From DAOTUL01 sp034437435 (GTDB lineage Bacteria; Chloroflexota; Anaerolineae; Aggregatilineales; Phototrophicaceae), in contig CAYQJO010000091.1 in assembly GCA_964417785.1 (NCBI GenBank), positions 1 through 15,623 on the forward strand: 15,623 bases of DNA, in the 5' to 3' direction. The translations under genes and the position numbers were made by a program. The notes beneath the pieces were generated by a model. That model was not told the DNA's origin and made no database searches. It saw only the letters and a program-made list of their open reading frames with translations. Each line of letters opens with the position of its first letter. Positions within the stretch are counted from its first letter, which is position 1. Shown piece after piece: positions 14,390 through 15,623 of this stretch.

Positions 14390-14638
14390 CATCAGCACCC
14401 CATCCAGCAGCGGCAAATCCAGCGCACAGGTGAAATCGGCTTCGATGGTGTGAACCGACGGCAAACGCCGATGCAGTCGGCGCAGCGCATAGCCATTGCG
14501 GTCCACCGCGTAGAGCGTTGCATCCGGTCCGATCAGTTCCGCCGTGAAATTGCCCGTCCCGGCACCGATATCGGCCCAGGTACGCTGACCCTGGTCGATA
14601 CCGGCTCGGATCATGCGAACGATCTCAGCGTGCGTCAC
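14390..14638 (-). pseudogene. Truncated SAM-dependent methyltransferase remnant
   Basis: Read on the minus strand from GTG at 14638, about 83 residues look like the N-terminal part of a class I methyltransferase: M-I-R-A-G-I, then the SAM-binding loop W-A-D-I-G-A-G-T-G-N-F-T (21-32), the acidic end of strand 2 in Y-A-V-D-R-N, and A-L-D-L-P-L-L-D-G-V-L-M (72-83). After this the family should continue with a hydrophobic strand and a G-G-x-L motif. Instead the open frame (to 14150) runs on through unrelated sequence into the gatB start in another frame. None of the three frames downstream restores the domain, so the missing part looks deleted rather than frameshifted. The GTG overlaps the end of the STAS/SEC14 gene by 14 bases, suggesting an old operon. 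It is probably non-functional. Confidence 0.65.
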
Positions 14639-14999
14639 GGATCATCTGGTGCGCTTCTTCGATGGACGAGGCCACGCGGAAGTAATGGCCGATTCTGTTG
14701 TAGAAGCGTGTGCCAACGCTGAACAACGACAACAAAAAGCGGCTTTCGCTGACAAACACGGAGAGGCCGATGTTGTCCGGTTGGTGATCGGCGATGTTCT
14801 TGAGATGGGTCAGGACATTGGCCGGTATGTTCTCATTCTCGCGCATGTCCAGAATCACATCGACCCGGTAGGGTTTAGTGCGTTCCATCTCCAGAGCTTT
14901 TTCCAGGATCGGGTAGAATTCGTCCCAGGTCCACCTACCCTTAAAATCATAACGAACGATAGTTTGCTCTTCATCTTCCCAGTAGACTTCAATGCTCAT
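14625..14999 (-). CDS. SpoIIAA-like (STAS/SEC14) domain protein
   Basis: Starting at ATG 14999 gives 124 residues, with GGTGAG 7 bases upstream; a GTG at 15011 is an alternative adding four residues. The pattern I-V-R-Y-D-F-K-G-R-W-T-W-D-E-F-Y, then a helix, then Y-R-V-D-V-I-L-D-M-R, and later A-N-V-L-T-H-L-K-N-I-A, fits the SpoIIAA-like/STAS family of small cytoplasmic alpha/beta proteins. The D-M-R position is where some STAS proteins carry a phosphorylated Ser; here it is followed by E-N-E-N, so regulation by phosphorylation is doubtful. No signal peptide or membrane segment. It lies immediately upstream of the broken methyltransferase and is divergent from the toxin-like gene. The role is unknown. 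Confidence 0.65.
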   Translation of the reverse strand: MSIEVYWEDEEQTIVRYDFKGRWTWDEFYPILEKALEMERTKPYRVDVILDMRENENIPANVLTHLKNIADHQPDNIGLSVFVSESRFLLSLFSVGTRFYNRIGHYFRVASSIEEAHQMIRDAR

Positions 15000-15089
15000 A
15001 GCTTGACTCACCGTTCTATTTGAACTATTTTATCTGGGTGGTATTTTACACGAGACGACAGTGTATTACATCACCATGCATTGACTCCC

Positions 15090-15191
15090 ACGACTGGCAG
15101 AATCCAGACTGTTTTTACTATGGAAATCCCCGATGCCTCCAAACGTGGCATGTGTCCGCATGGCGTGGGATATACGTTGGAGGGTGCGTGA
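15090..15191 (+). pseudogene. 3' remnant of a DUF2283 gene
   Basis: From about 15090 one frame reads G-R-I-Q-T-V-F-T-M-E-I-P-D-A-S-K-R-G and ends at a TGA at 15189-15191. M-E-I-x-D-A-S-K-R-G is the C-terminal signature of DUF2283 proteins and matches the intact gene at 15464. In DNA, 24 of 31 bases agree (15120-15150 against 15593-15623). The conserved N-terminal part is absent upstream. Its stop overlaps the GTG of the next gene (GTGA). Confidence 0.6.
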
Positions 15192-15460
15192 AACATAAAC
15201 CGATCATGGACGAAATCGACCGGATGCTGGCGCGGTACTACGGCTTCACCGACGAGGAACTGGACTTCAACACGATTCGCATCACCGCGACCCAGTGGGT
15301 ACACGTCACCGAAGCGCACGATTATATGTCCGGGAATATGGATAAAATCCTGGAAACACTGGCTGAACCAGAGCGCGTTATCGCAGGGCAACACGGCGAA
15401 TCATTGGCATTACGCGCCTATGCCAGATACCAGCAACATCAAAAAGTATTGGAGCGATGA
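15188..15460 (+). CDS. Small toxin-like protein paired with DUF2283
   Basis: Starting at GTG 15188 gives 90 residues, with GGAGGG ending 4 bases before; ATG 15206 is an alternative with no ribosome binding site. The C-terminal part reads I-T-A-T-Q-W-V-H-V-T-E-A-H-D-Y-M, then a helix ending I-L-E-T-L-A-E-P-E-R-V, then G-Q-H-G-E-S-L-A-L-R-A-Y-A-R-Y. This His-containing strand, helix, P-x-x-V and closing strand resemble the RelE/BrnT/PBECR-type small nuclease folds. The N-terminal 30 residues (D-R-M-L-A-R-Y-Y-G-F-T-D-E-E-L-D-F) resemble the tail of some DNA methylases and may be a fused piece. It sits 3 bases before a DUF2283 gene, as in a toxin-antitoxin pair. A toxin role is inference only. 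Confidence 0.5.
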   Translation: MKHKPIMDEIDRMLARYYGFTDEELDFNTIRITATQWVHVTEAHDYMSGNMDKILETLAEPERVIAGQHGESLALRAYARYQQHQKVLER

Positions 15461-15463
15461 ATC

Positions 15464-15623
15464 ATGAAAGTAACCTATGATGCGGAAGTGGATGTGTTAC
15501 GCATTGTCCTGAGTGCCCATCCTATTGATGAGAGCGATGAAGATAAACCCGGTATCATCATTGATTATGATGCACAGGGGAATGTCGTCAGCATGGAAAT
15601 TTTGGATGCCTCAAAGCGAGGCA
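15464..15623 (+). CDS. DUF2283 domain protein (cut by window end)
   Basis: The first 53 codons of a small gene, starting at ATG 15464. The translation M-K-V-T-Y-D-A-E-V-D-V-L-R-I-V-L, then an acidic stretch, then G-I-I-I-D-Y-D-A-Q-G-N-V-V-S-M-E-I-L-D-A-S-K-R-G covers nearly all of the DUF2283 domain (usually 60-80 residues), so only a few residues should be missing. DUF2283 proteins often sit beside small toxin-like genes and may be antitoxins, though this is not established for this pair. The 3-base gap to the preceding gene implies translational coupling. A degraded copy of its 3' end lies at 15090-15191. Confidence 0.8.
   Translation, partial: MKVTYDAEVDVLRIVLSAHPIDESDEDKPGIIIDYDAQGNVVSMEILDASKRG

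Overview
The window looks like chromosomal DNA of a free-living, oxygen-respiring bacterium. It is moderately GC-rich and densely packed. The mix of a DM13 protein, an FG-GAP exoprotein, a GAF/HisKA_3 kinase with a NarL-type regulator, a SpoIIAA-like protein and a DUF2283 gene suggests a member of the Chloroflexota (Anaerolineae-like). That assignment is an inference from gene content, not from a marker gene. No rRNA, tRNA, CRISPR array or insertion sequence is visible, and no gene-free stretch exceeds 300 bases.

Left part (1-4810): a membrane-anchored DM13-domain protein (+) meets a secreted TolB-like propeller protein (-) tail to tail, sharing four bases. Upstream of the propeller gene on the minus strand lie a MalY/PatB-type C-S lyase and trpS; the trpS stop overlaps the lyase start as ATGA. 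A ferritin with a complete ferroxidase centre follows, ending in a hairpin.

Middle part (4811-9810): a 795-residue secreted FG-GAP/VCBS protein with an unrecognised Ser/Thr-rich C-terminal half, then the cydAB operon for cytochrome bd quinol oxidase. cydAB ends in a perfect 9-bp stem that also sits just upstream of the FG-GAP gene.

Regulatory part (9811-12301): divergent from cydA is a GAF sensor kinase whose GAF domain keeps the His and Tyr that in mycobacterial DosS/DevS hold and flank the heme. It converges on, and overlaps by four bases, a DosR/NarL-like response regulator. The regulator is divergent from a two-CBS-domain protein, across a region with a CRP-like palindrome. Kinase, regulator, CBS protein and cydAB together look like a hypoxia/redox response locus resembling the mycobacterial Dos system. 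This is the most interesting hypothesis in the window.

Right part (12302-15623): ssb, with a strong promoter overlapped by a LexA-like dyad, and gatB. Then come a truncated methyltransferase remnant, a SpoIIAA-like (STAS/SEC14) protein and, on the plus strand, a small accessory module: the 3' remnant of a DUF2283 gene, a 90-residue toxin-like gene and a second DUF2283 gene cut by the window edge. The two broken genes mark this end as a site of recent rearrangement.
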